This document shows positions 10,320-24,800 of a stretch of 64,000 bases of DNA, in pieces. The notes below the pieces were generated by a model that saw only the letters and a list, made by a program, of their open reading frames with translations, was not told where the DNA came from and searched no databases. Source of the DNA: Lutraria lutraria (lineage: Eukaryota > Mollusca > Bivalvia > Venerida > Mactridae); assembly GCA_964023205.1 (NCBI GenBank), contig OZ026833.1, forward strand, positions 384,501-448,500. Reading direction: 5' to 3'. Position numbers and translations under genes: made by a program. How positions within the stretch are numbered: the first letter of the stretch is position 1; the number at the start of each line of letters is the position of its first letter.

Positions 10320-12817
10320 TGTCTACAACTTGTAAACAACATGAGAAACACGGAGTGCCACTAGTTTATCATTTTATGAACATTATAATTAAACTTTTTC
10401 CATTCACCCATTACACTTTCCACTAAGTCTAGTAAAATTCAGTGAAAATTGGATGTATTTAAATATCAGTAGTATACGTGACTGCAGTTCTTGGAATTAT
10501 TATCTTCCTGTTTAACAATGACAATAATCCGGTTCCGTTAATTGTGAGTAATAGCCGCATGCATTAAGTTTCCAATTTAAGTGCTTAAAGTATTGTCATT
10601 TTACTTTGTCTGCATTCTAGCAAGGACTTGTATACATACATGTATATATATAAGTCCTTGATTCTAGCATTGTATGGTCAACGTATTAGACCAAAGTTTG
10701 TCTCCGAAACATTGATATAGTATCGTTATCAATTTGAAATCAAAAGAAAGATTGAAAACCCGGTCTTTAAAGGACATGGTCTTAGTATGGAATTAGTCAC
10801 TAAATATGGGAATAACCTATACTTGTTATTATATTACTATTCTATAATTATAAATATATTACTAACCTATACTTTTTATTGTTTTTTCCGTTTATATTCA
10901 TATTTGTTTACATGATTACAACCAAGTCAAAAACAAACAAATTGCATACATGTATTACTTTATAAATTAGTTACAGATAAAAGAAACAACATAATCAGGT
11001 GTTTTGTCTAACACCGAGTCTAGGATTTCAATTATTCAACAAGTAATAACACTGTTTATCGCAATTAAAGTCAAAGCTCTGAATGTTCTGCTGTTGTTCG
11101 GAACTACAAAGTAGTCAAAAGTTGATTTTTTTGTAGGGTGAGGTATTGTGTTGAGTTTTGGAAACAGAACGTTAGTTCCCGCATGAATTTTGGTGCAGAC
11201 CAAGTACTACGCTTTTCTTTCCCGCCATTAAATTGTTAAAGTTGTTCCCGTTCCATGTGCTCTCAGTACATTGAATAATGTTTCCTATCTGATCAGCAAA
11301 AGTAGTTCAGCAATTAGCATGAATTATATAGTCTGCTTTACCTGCCCCTTCGTATACTCATCTTATGCAGAATGTAATATCTCATACATGAAGACATGCT
11401 CGAAGAAAGTTACACGTTATAAGCATTAAATTAATCGATTATTATTTCCCGATGAACCACTGTTTTAAATATTTGCCGGGTTGACTCACAGCTACTATCG
11501 CATCGTCCATGAATTCAATGACTTTTATTTATTTACAACAGAAGCTAGGAACCAGACTAAATTAGCATACTAGTATATGCAGCACGTGAAGCAATCCGTG
11601 GTAGAGGATTGTTTAGATTTTTTTACGACTGTTTTGTATTGGTCGTTTTTGCATAACCAACTGATTTTGATCCGAATGCACGTAATATTTGAATTTGTAT
11701 TGATGTCATTGAATAGAAAAATTGGAACTATGTTCGTAGGCGAAAGTTCTTCGGTATGCAGGAAAATTAAAACCGACCGACTGTTGAGAAATGGTATTAA
11801 CTTTGTGTTCATACCGAACAACAAAAATGACACATTGAAGATAGGCTACATAATTTGTACCAAGCAATTCTGTTCTAATCAGACAGTAACAACAGGATGA
11901 TTATATACAGGTATATAAAAGTCATTTAAACATGTTTAAAGAAGTCTGGACGGACGGTCGGACGGACACTTCACATAGGCATATGTTAATATGATTTGAC
12001 AAAAATAGAGAATTTATTTCAGTTGAGTCCAGCTATTTTAAGATAAAAAGCTGGATTTATATTTACTAATTTTTATGAATTAGTGAACGTATAAAACAGA
12101 TGCACCGGTATATAAATTGCACATGTACATACATGACACAGGTTCATTAATCGTTACGTTAGAAGACAATATTATCGATAATCTGCTGGGCCATGTCTGT
12201 ACGTCTTGGCATCCTCGCGCTTAATTAGTTTGTTTCTGTGGGTAATCAATTATCACCAGAATATACCAAGCAGTTATAAGATATTACATCTTGGTAGAAA
12301 CATGGTTGTTTTTAAACACAACAATTTATTTAACATTTTGGTAACTCCGTAAATCTCCAGAAGCAATGCGTATAGATATAATAAATACTTATTCTATTCA
12401 ACCTGTGTACTTTATACCGTAATCATTTAAAAATCCATAAGTCCATATTAAAATCTGTAGGAAGTATTCATGTTGCAAAGTAATTAAAAACACATATACG
12501 TGTGTTATAATTAAGTGTGATTTCATATCGATCCAACGTTTTCGCCGACAATGAATGAATGAAAAATACGAGGCTATAATAAATTAAGTCAATCGATGCC
12601 TGTGCGATCAATTTTAACACTTAATTGATAAGTTAAATTACAGTACAGCCCGTGCTTACGACCAATCATGGTTAGCGACCTCAGCAGGCAACGACCTTTC
12701 TCGTCTCACCCTCACACAAATTGATACATTTTGTATTTGATACAAGTTTGAATATAAGATGATTAAATTGATTCTAATATTTGATTCATTGTTTGACTTG
12801 TTTCAGATTAGTCAATC
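10320..12817. other. Intergenic region between divergent TLR and CUB genes
   Basis: The TLR is read leftwards and the first CUB gene rightwards, so both promoters should lie here, but no element can be placed. At 10621-10660 there is a 40-bp palindrome (CAAGGACTT...AAGTCCTTG), also seen at 33920-33959. At 12652-12715 a CAGTACAGCCC-type repeat end occurs. A TTTCAG acceptor-like site ends at 12806, 11 bases before the CUB start codon. Two small ORFs overlapping on opposite strands (11570-11900) have no protein-like features. Confidence 0.5.
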
Positions 12818-15800
12818 ATGGAGCTGGGTTATCTTTGTGTATCTTTTGTAGTTACATTACTACTTCTACAAACTGAACCAAGTAAGTATAAACAATAATT
12901 ACATGTATTTCAAACATGAATTATGTTAAAAGTGCTGAAACGTGTTTTACTATTTTATGATCTATATGTACGTAAAATTGTTTTAATTCTAAATTGATTT
13001 GGAAAATATTCTAACCGAAATAAAAACTTCGACAGAATTTAGAGAAATATAGAGCATTAATCGAGCTTTAATCGAATTAGAAAAAGTAACATTTTTTCAT
13101 TTTATAACCATCAGAATCGTACAAACCAGGCGTCGTCTTTAGACATGAAAACCACAATTATTTGGCCGGATGAGACCGCATTAAGTCAGGAAAAAGTTCT
13201 ACAACTTTTACGCTTCTATTTTTTGACTGTATTTTACATTCGAGTGTTTAGCAACCTTTCTTATTGGAGGGGGCTGTTGCTGTAACTAACTCATTATATA
13301 GTGATGGGATTTAAAGTTGGTAAAACTTGTTGAGTTTATACGTATGTACGTTGTACACTTACAAACTCACCTGGATCTCGTAACTGACCGATTTATCGAA
13401 AAACTTAAATAATAGCCTAACAAAATACATGTAATTTACATGCAAATTACTAATTTTACAACCATAGACACCGTGACACACTGCGCACACCGTCTATGTT
13501 GTGTTGATATGTACTTGTTGACCAAAGTTACATTGATCAAGGATACAGTGTAACCTCCCCAGAGCGACCCTCACTTCAGCAACAGCATGATTCTTCTTAT
13601 TGCACGATTTAACTACTAATTTATCCTCTCTAGAGCAACAATCTCTAAACAACAACATAATTTTGCTGTTCCCAAAGGGTGTTGCTTTGGAGAGGTTGCA
13701 CTGTATATACTGTCGTATTGTTTCAGGTTACGGACTGTGCAGCGGCTCAACATCGGTTACATCGGATTCAACACTTAATTTTATCACATCAACAAACTAT
13801 CCGTCTTACTATCCTAAGTAAGTTAGTTACACACATTCAGGTCGTACTTTCCTGTGTATCTTTATTTCTTTACAGTAGATTCTACATGCACTTCGATTCA
13901 ATATGTTTGTGAGAAAATTCTAAAATAAAATAAAATTCAAACTCGCTACTACCGTCAATTAAAAACTACTTTAATAACGAAACCTTATCAAAATAATATA
14001 CACAAGTTTCCTTATCCACTAGTGGTTCTGATAATCTACGTTAGTCACAAATTGTGTACCTTTTTTAAAGTGATTTGGCTTTTTCCACGTGAGTAGCCCT
14101 TTGGACTCCTGTCAAGAGATGCGGGACCCATCGGGCACAAAACTTCCTACTTTTTAATTCCTGAGTCAAAATCTTATGAACTGACCCCGATGATATACCA
14201 ACGTTATCATCTATTTCTTTCACTGTAAACCTGACATCTTGTTTGGTCTCATCTGCTACAGCAGCAACATTAGCTATGGTAGCTATTGTGTTGGGCTGAG
14301 GAGGATGGGGGCATCATTTAAATCAGTTTTAGGATCTTTAAATGTATTGTTCCACCTGAAAACTGTCCTTTTGGATACCACAGAAGTCCCATATATCCAA
14401 CACAATTCACTAAATATCTGTTAAGAAGACGCGACCTTCAACATAAGCCCTAATTTCATGGGTTGCCTGGGTTTTCATTGTAAGTACAGGAATATAGCCA
14501 GTGTATACGACTGCACCTGCTTCAACTTTCAATAACTTTTGAAAGAATAAATGGACTAAAGCAAACTTTTGTGCCATGATTCAAAACCACTTCTCCGTGA
14601 AAATTACAAAGTTTCCATGTGTTTCATACAGTCACATGGTACGAAGGCCCATGAGTGACACAATTAAATGAACGGCCCTCGTATACATTACGCTAACCCA
14701 TCCTTCTTTACAAGCCATGGACCATGTACTTATATACACACATGCAAGTCCTTGCCATGATCGGAAGAGAACATGCGGACGTTATATTGAAGTAGCAGAT
14801 TTTCTTATTATTCAAAAACAGTAATGCGAGTTAAAATTGATTTTCTGTTTTGTCAAGGAAACCAATCATACAGACAAAACACTTTTATACTTCCAAAATC
14901 GGGCTAATTTTGGAGAAATCTAAATCTGCACCGGCAAAAACTTGGAAGAATTTCCGCTTCCTGTTTCAATGGCAACATTTGGTCCGATACTTTCAGTTTT
15001 AAAATTCATCTAAATCGTGATCAAACAGATTCAATTTGGATTTTTTTCTAAACTTCAAATGTTTTATTAAGATATGAGTGCATGTAAACAAACCCGGTGA
15101 TATTTATTTTATTTTTAGCGGTGAAACTTGTGAATGGACTCTCACCACTACCTCCGATCTTGTTTTGTTTTACGTCGAAAGCGAATTTATTGAACGGACG
15201 TACGACTTCTTGAACATCTATTCAGGTCTCTGTAAGTGTAAATGTTATTTACAGCCAAACCTCGTTCAGGAATCTCATCATCATAGTGACCCCTTATTTA
15301 GGAGTATTCAACATTGTCCTTTGAACCTTCTACACTGTAATCATAGTGTAATGATACCATCTCAATATTAAACCTTCTTTTGGTCTGAAAGTGGGATATT
15401 TTTATAGAGATTTTAATATATCTTAATTACTGTTTTCTTTGTTTGTTCAACAAATCCTTCTGTCATTCTTAGAACGAATTCTGATCAGCAATACTTTGTC
15501 ATGATTTCTAACTACATGTAATTTCATACAGTTTCCTTGAATTTTCAATGTACTCTTTTTGATAATGAAAACTTTTTCATTTACAGTATTATTAATTCAA
15601 ATTTAGGAGTTTTATATAATTTATTATAAGTTTACCGTTAATACCCTCGTTACACCGGACTCGCGTCCTTACTGCTTCCTATATTGTCAAATTGAGGAGG
15701 ACACTGATGGTCGCATTGAGAACGCCAATGATTTTTTTTCTTTTTTCTAAGATAAATCCAGACTTCGGTCACTTGTCACAGAGCCGAATAATTTTTTTAA

Positions 15801-18800
15801 TTTGATCACAGCACTTTTCTTTTTTTAAATATTATGCTTAATGTACAAAGAAAGTAAAAATAAACGTTGTAAAGAAAATATCTTAAAAATAGACAAATGT
15901 TGTGACGTCACGACGTAAACAATGGCTATATTTAGACAGTTACTTATCGATTGCGCGATATAATTCGATCCATCAATTGTTGAAATGGAGTGTTTTCAAC
16001 AAATTGTATGTGGTAAAGACGTAAACTGTGAATTTACTTGTTGGTTATCGGAAATGTCTTGTTTGTCAATTGTTGGTCACATGATACAATTATCATCACG
16101 TGATTATAGCGGTGGCAGTGGTTATAGTAGCAAAGCGTGACGTAACCAGTGTGAGGAGTTCCGGCCACATGGCGTCCAAGGTGTCCATGTCGCGTCCTGT
16201 GATGCCGTACGAACGCAGAAAGGTGTGCACGAGTCAAGTGTGACGGGGTATTAAGCCCGTGTTTCGACTCGGATTGTTACAATAAACACAGACCAAACAC
16301 AAAAGTAGATTTATGCATATGATAAATGTCCTTGTGACCATTTTAGGCCTAAATACAGGAGTATACACCATCCCTTCAAAGTGCTAGCACCTTAAGGTTA
16401 ATACAATTGTGTGCAGATATATTTTGAGGCCAGCTTTTCATTGAGGCCAGCTCTTCTTGCTCTTTGCTTGTCTTGGTGCAAGTATGTCATGTTTATATTT
16501 ACAGCACCATACAATACGAGACTCTTTTATTCTGAAACAAATGATGCACCGTACGTGCAACTATCCTCAACAAACTCACTGACGATCACGTGGACCTCTG
16601 ACTACTCTATACAGTTTGGAGGTTTCAAGATTTTCCATTTGGGTGTTACGTCATTGGGTAAGTTAAATACGCTATACATGTTTGTTCTACTTTATATTAA
16701 GCCAGAAATAATGTTCACGGTGACCTGGCCGAAACTAATTATTTCCCCCGAACCTAAAATGTTTTAGCAGCCAAACCCTTATTACGAAAATATTTTGGGG
16801 CGAATTTCATTTCCAAAGTACGAAAACAATAGAACAGAAGATTCGCTGCCTACCTTCCATGTAATAGTAAACATGACTATGTCTGTTTTATTACCCCTTA
16901 CAGTGGCATCAGAGGACTTGCTGGTCTATATATCATATGCCTCACATTGCCTGGTTCAATGTCTTCAAGCGAAATTATTTCAAATAAGCCAGCGTGATTT
17001 AACTTCTGGATCTATTTCGGAATCCCTGCCGTAATAATGATATGTTTGATAAAGTCAATAATTCGGCAAAGTTGAGCTACTCGATTTCGGAAGTGTTAGA
17101 AACGCATAACTTTCTTGTATTTTGTATTATTAAAAATGTATTTAACAAACCTCGTATTTTGTAAAGATGTGATTTTGAGTATGAAACCAAAGTTGCTTAG
17201 GTCATCCTTAACAGAGTATTATCAGTAGTTATGCGAATGATGCATTCATAAAAAAACAGACCCCCAACCCCCCCACAAATGGATTGCTTAATTAATACGT
17301 TTTATTTGCCTTCCAGATAGTTGTGGAGGGACACTGACAGCAACAAACACACCCAAACAGTTGACATATGTCTCTAGATATTATAAGTAAGTTAGGAAAA
17401 ATACTATTTACATACGCCTCGCGCAATCGGATGTGTTAAAAATGCGCGTGCGTTTTCTGTAGAAATATGCATGTATTGTCATTTATGGATTTTATTTATT
17501 CGGTTACTATAGTTGATATAAACACAAATTCTGACATTGTAGATTTTGGATAGACTGTCTGATAAAGATTGTGCCTCACCGAATGAAGCACGTGGCCTGT
17601 TTCAGCCATGAGTTCTGAATAAAACTACATGTATTTGTGACTGAAGAACCGGAAAATGATTTTATATACTAAATAGTATAGCTAGTGTATGATCAACCGT
17701 CTGATAGAAATGTATTTACAACCTGTCTATGATGCGTTCGGAACACCTCGACTGATAATCAGCTCAATCAAACCTCGGGTATACTTGGTAGTTTGATACA
17801 TGTATACGTTTTACGCCATCTAGAGTGACATAGAATGTCTATAACGTTTTCTTTACGTATATTGTCCTTCAATCAGTGCAGTATACTCTATATAGCACAT
17901 ACTAGTAGTTTACAACAAAGAACAAAGTTTGTAAAAAAGTTAATTCGTGGAGGCCGCTGTATTTGTCAGCTATACATTCGGAAAAGTCCGATTAGTTTCA
18001 ATGTCGGCTTGCCTGATATACATCCAAGGTTATATGTACATGCCGGATAGCCTTGGGTGATGATAGCTCATGTGTTAGACGTGACAATGTTAAACAAAGA
18101 GTAACATCAAGTATTGGTACTGGTAAACCATGATTTTAGATGCTTTTTTGAAAGAACGTCGTCCCTTTTTACCATGACACACAATGCAATGAGGTGTCTT
18201 CATGAGGGCCTCTAGTCTTTTATAAAAGTATAAGCATGTATTGGACAGACATTAACCTTCAAATGTCTAATCGGGATTTTTCTTGCTATCCGTGAAACCA
18301 CTAATTCTCTGATATTTTTTATTTCTTTCATTTATTTAATGTTTACAGCTCAGATTGTTCGTGGACGATCAGTTCTTCTACTCAGGTAAAACTAACACTT
18401 ACAATGGTTCAAGGAGATGTTACTATTATAAATGGTAAGTACCAGTGATAAGTTGTCTTTGATATCAAAATCATACCTGTAAACAAATGTCACCAGAAAC
18501 GGAGAAAAATACAGCAAATCTGTGAAAACACAGGAGACGGAGACAGGGAACAAGGGCCTTTTTACATAAGTGATTACTATTCTGATGGCTTTTGGGGGGG
18601 GGGTCATTATCGAAAAATGCGTTTTCATATGGTGATTAATGTGCTCGCGGATCGATTATTTGATCTTCTGAATCATAAACATCCTCTGTTGTTGGTGTAA
18701 TACCTCGGTAGATACAAATGAAAATGTGTTTATTTACAATGTCTTTACGGAGAATATCTGTCAAGCTTTATTTCACCGAAACTGATATAAAAAAGAATTG

Positions 18801-21800
18801 ACTTTTGTTCAAGACTAAATTTGTTTATTTCAGCTGGATCTCAAAGTTCGTTTGGCACTGTGGGTAGTGTTGTTATAAGCTCAACAAGCGATATAACAGT
18901 TAAAGGTTTCAGAGCTTACAGTAACTTTGTGGTGACATACGAAGAAGTTAGCAGTGGTTCGAGTACGTTACTGTCTTTTCTATCGATGAAAATTTATGAT
19001 AACTTATACTAGTTCTGTAGTTCAGCAGTTGAACACATCTTAGACATGCAACATGTATACATGTGTATACCAATCTTAGATTTCAATTTCCACTTTCTGA
19101 GCAATGCCTTAAGATATATGTAGATAGGCTAGGCTACTTGCGATTTGAACTATTCCTTAGCATACACTCGGTGTTTCGGTTTGAGAAAGACATTCATGTA
19201 AGTCATTATTTGTCCACCCGTTGTCCAAACGTTATCGGAGTGATCGATAAGACGTTTTCAAGGGAGACAATTTCGCCGATAAGACCGGCCAAGTTACAGA
19301 AATGTTCCGCATGTGATTGTAAGATTTCTGACTAAATGATTAGATTTATATAGAAAATGCTCAATCTTTGTACGAATCACTTAGTATCAATCAAAAAGGC
19401 CGGAAGTATAGGCGTGTGGCATTTCTAACAGTATGAAAATATTTTGGGACGAATCTTAGAAAATAATACAGAAAATTGTTTCGACTTAATTATACCTACC
19501 TTTAAGTATCCTACACATCATTGTCCGAGCCTAAGTGTTGTTTACTGTTCGGTTAAACGGTGATTATTATGTAATTACTTTAATTCTCGGTTCTTGGGAA
19601 TAAAACTGAGAACCTTGAGATCAGGTGTTCGAACCCTGAACCTTATACTTACCTGTAGAGACCAAAGTTAGTGATGGAACATAATCTATGAACTTTAGTA
19701 CGGTCGTATGTCTACCAGCATGTAATTGAAGAGATTGAAAACATGCGTATTTCTGGAAATAAAATATTTATTTTTTATAGATTCGATAGTGTCAACGACA
19801 GCCTCGCCATATAACCAATGCACACAAACTGGAAGAGCGCTGACGGCAACAAGCACCACACAGTACTTTTCCTCAAAGTTTTATCCAAGTCAGTATCCTA
19901 AGTATGTACTATAATAACCATCAAATCAGATGGTTACTTGAATAGAAGACTAATTTATCACTGATTAATGTTATTATGTATCAGGATTATTCACGCAACC
20001 ATTCCCTAGGTCGTGGTTGTTGCGGTGGCTGAATCAAACAAGTTGTTGGATTTATCATTTCTAGAAGTTGTCGCCATACTAGTTGTTATAAGGGTTCGAC
20101 TTGTACTGGGTCTCATGTTACTAGTATATACATACATAATGTACAAACAAAGTAACACTATCTTACTAAATCAATGACACCACAGCTGACATATACTTGT
20201 AATATGTACGAATGACCATGTTTCCTGACACAAATACGAACATTTCTAATCAGTACTTAAATCGTGAATTCCAGATTCGTCTTAGATTTTTTCGAGAGGC
20301 AAGCTATTTTGCTCGAAAGAAATCTGTAGAATTTATTCATTACGTTATACATGTAATCATTTCATTGCGTCATACAAGTGATTGTTTCATTACGTCATAC
20401 AAGTGATTGTTTCATTACGTCATACATGTTTCATCACGTAATACGTGTTTCATTTCATTATGTCATACATTATGATTGTTTCATTACGTCATACATGTTT
20501 CATCACGTAATACGTGTTTCATTTCATTATGTCATACATTATGATTGTTTCATTACGTCATACATGTTTCATCACGTAATACGTGTTTCATTTCATTATG
20601 TCATACATTATGATTGTTTCATTACGTCATACATGTTTCATCACGTAATACGTGTTTCATTTCATTATGTCATACATTATGATTGTTTCATTACGTCATA
20701 CATGTTTCATCACGTAATACGTGTTTCATTTCATTATGTCATACATTATGATTGTTTCATTACGTCATACATGTTTCATCACGTAATACGTGTTTCATTT
20801 CATTATGTCATACATTATGATTGTTTCATTACGTTATACATGTTTCATCACGTAATACGTGTTTCATTTCATTGCGTCATACAAGTGATTGTTTCATTAC
20901 GTCATACATGTTTCATCACGTAATACGTGTTTCATTTCATTATGTCATACATTATGATTGTTTCATTACGTCATACATGTTTCATCACGTAATACGTGTT
21001 TCATTTCATTATGTCATACATTATGATTGTTTCATTACGTCATACATGTTTCATCACGTAATACGTGTTTCATTTCATTATGTCATACATTATGATTGTT
21101 TCATTACGTTATACATGTTTCATCGCGTAATACGTGTTTCATTTCATTATGTCATACATTATGATTGTTTCATTACGTTATACATGTTTCATCACGTAAT
21201 ACGTGTTTCATTTCATTATGTCATACATTATGATTGTTTCATTACGTTATACATGTTTCATCACGTAATACGTGTTTCATTTCATTATGTCATACATTAT
21301 GATTGTTTCATTACGTCATACATGTTTCATCACGTAATACGTGTTTCATTTCATTATGTCATACATTATGATTGTTTCATTACGTCATACATGTTTCATC
21401 ACGTAATACGTGTTTCATTTCATTATGTCATACATTATGATTGTTTCATTACGTCATACATGTTTCATCACGTAATACGTGTTTCATTTCATTATGTCAT
21501 ACATTATGATTGTTTCATTACGTCATACATGTTTCATCACGTAATACGTGTTTCATTTCATTATGTCATACATTATGATTGTTTCATTACGTTATACATT
21601 TGTACATGTTTAATTACGTCATACATGTTGTCATAATAAATTGCGTCGTACGTAATTTGTGTATTGTCAATCATCTTACTGAACATTTTATTTTCAGTTA
21701 TCAATCTTGTGATGTTGTTATATCGGCAGATGATACCCAAAAATCTCTGTATATAGTAGTCAATGATTATGATTTGAGTTATGGCGACTATTTGTCTGCC

Positions 21801-24800
21801 TATGATGGTAAGTGTATATCTTTTGTCAAAGTATTCCTCTTGGTTAATTTAAGTCCAACCCCTTAGCGAACCATGGGCCCGACACATGTTCTGCTTTATC
21901 TGTTACGAGGTATGCCATTTGTAAAGAAATGATCTTGCTTTACCCCAAACAAATTTACTTTAGTTTTGAATGGGTGGCAGCTGACCTACATGGTTCATCC
22001 ACAGTTGCCGTTCATGCTCATGCGAACGACAACTCTGGATAAAGAGGTTGGCGGCACAATATGTTTCTTGGTCAGCCGCATTGTCAAATTGCTATCTTAT
22101 AATAATAAAGCAAAGGGTATCGTGGTGTGACAGTTTATTGTGGTACATTCTTGTAGCAGTGTATCATATATCCGGTGTATGTACTCTCAGTCTGCAGTTT
22201 GGTAAAATATATTTCAAAATAATTATACGTTATTAATTTTTCAATGTAATCCTTGACGTTCTGACATACTAGAATGTGGCAATACTTAACTAACAAGGGT
22301 TTAGTTTAGATCAGTGTGTTCCAAAACATTTGTCAATCATCAATATTTATTTAAGATATTTTGAGTTTGATCACATTTGATATAGCTTATGCTGAAGAAA
22401 ATTCGGAAAATTTAATTTCAAAGAAAGTTCTTCCGTAATATTCCACAACAAAAGCTCCCGTCAGTCTATTCTGCATACGGTATCATTGATATTTTTTGGT
22501 AAAATGAAAGAATGTTTTAACGAATCAACATACTCGTATTATAATATACATGTATTATGGTTGTCTTTCATGAACAGTCAATCTTACATTCCTTCATATT
22601 TTTTCTTCCAGGACCTAACACCGCCTACAATTATGTGTATATATATAGTGGTAGCACATTTACTAGCTCGGGTTACCGTGTATTTATCCAGTTCTTTACC
22701 AACTCGTACGGACAAAATAGAGGATTTCTTATTTCATATGCAACTACTACGAGACGTATGTATTATTTTGTTGTGTCTATATGATGAAACTATTGTTAGT
22801 TTATATAGGGATACTATGTATCACAGATTACTTGGTGTAATGCAATGACTTGTTCTCTCAGTTTAATTTCAAAGCTTGTTCTCTCATTGTAATGTCATGG
22901 CTTGTTCTCTCAGTATAATGTCATAGCTTGCTCTCTCAGTATAATGTCATAGCTTGCTCTCTCAGTATAATGTCATAGCTTGCTCTCTCAGTATAATGTC
23001 ATGGCTTGCTCTCTCAGTATAATGCCATGACTTGTTCTCTCAGTTTAATTTCAAAGCTTGTTCTCTCATTGTAATGTCATGGCTTGATCTCTCAGTATAA
23101 TGTCATAGCTTGATCTCTCAGTATAATGTCATAGCCTGTTCCCTCAGTTTAATGTCATGGCTTGTTCTCTCAATTTCATGCCATGTCTTGTTCTCTGTTC
23201 TCTCAGTTTAATGTCATGGCTTGTCATCTTAGTTTAATGCCATGGCTTGTTCTCTCAGTTTAATGCCATGACTTGTTCTCTCAGTCTAATGTCAAGGCTT
23301 GTTCTCTCATTGTAATGCCAGGGCTTGTTCTGTCCGTATAATGACATGACTTGCTCTCTCAGTTTAATGCCATGGCTTGTTCTCTCAATTTAATGTCATG
23401 GCTTGTTCTCTCAGTGCAATGTCATGGTTTGTTCTCTCAATTAAATGTCATGGGCTTGTTCTCTCAGTATAATGTCATGACTTATTCTCTCAGTTTAGTG
23501 TCATGGCTTGTTCTCTCAGTGTAATGTCATCACTTCTTCTCTCAGTTTAATGTCATGGGCTTGGTCTCTCAGTGTAATGTCATGATTTCTTCTCTCAGTG
23601 TAATACCATGGCTTGTTCTCTCCGTTTAATGTCATGACTTGTTCTCTCAGTTTATTGTCTAGGCTTGTTCTCTCATTGTAATGTCATGGCTTGTTCTCTC
23701 AGCGTAATGTCAAGGCTTGTGTTCTGTCAGTGTAACTGGTCCGTCATGAGATCGTAGCATTATTACGTACATGTATATTTTGTATTTCAGCCGATATAAC
23801 AAGTTTGATTACTTACACGTTGGAGGCCTCTTTTACTGCATCCAGTACTCCGACTTTTATAACTTCCCCTAATTATCCTCAACTCTATGACAAGTAAGTG
23901 AATACACGTTAATTTAGATTTAGAAGATGATTACGTGCGATTAGTCAAATCAATTAGTTTTTTTTTCGTTATTGATAATTACATGGTTCTTATATTGCCT
24001 TGGTCTATAAGTGAGACTTTTCTGTACATACATGGTAATGATACCCTTATAGTTAGTAAATCCTTTAAATAATTAGTCTTCTACTTTTGTAATAGATTAA
24101 CCGTCAAAATGTTTGTATTTTGTAGTTATATAGATATGTACTGGCTGATTACAAAACCAAACCAAGATGACACTATAGTGATTGATTTACAGGATTTTAA
24201 CGTTGAGAATTCATTAGATTGTATCTACGATAAAGTAACAATCTATGATGGTAAATATCTCACTTTATTAGTTCATTATTTTCAAAAATGGACAGTTTTA
24301 CTGTAAGAACTAAGAAGGCTTTAAAAATAATAATGAATACTGTGACTTGATAAGAAAACGGTAGGTCGTAAAATCTTCCTTTTCTAATTCTTCGTACTTT
24401 GAAGGTACGATTTCCGTACTTTGAACTTGTTTGAAAATGCCGGGTCTGCTATCTTTTTCTGGCCTAGTGATGCTAGGTTGAATTTGTTTGTTAGTGATTC
24501 CACAATAAAATATGCAATTACTTCAATGTTTACTTCCATCTGTCTCCTATATAATTACGTGATCACACAATGTTTGCTTCCCTCTGTCTCCTATATAATT
24601 ACGTGATCACACAATGTTTGCTTCCCTCTGTCTCCTATATAATTACGTGATCACATAATGTTTACTTCCCTCTGTCTCCTATATAATTACGTGATCACAC
24701 ATTGTTTGCTTCCATCTGTCTCCTATATAATTACGTGATCACATAATGTTTACTTCCCTCTGTCTCCTATATAATTACGTGATCACACATTGTTTGCTTC

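Noticed and set aside
11570..11900. Pair of overlapping small ORFs on opposite strands (87 and 107 codons)
   Set aside because: No domain, signal peptide, splice context or codon pattern supports a gene; probably chance in AT-rich sequence.
20378..21636. Long ORFs (181 and 271 codons) coding a 23-residue repeat protein
   Set aside because: They are the 69-bp minisatellite read in a frame without stops, inside an intron bounded by firm exons 8 and 9 of CUB-A; no protein-like composition outside the repeat.
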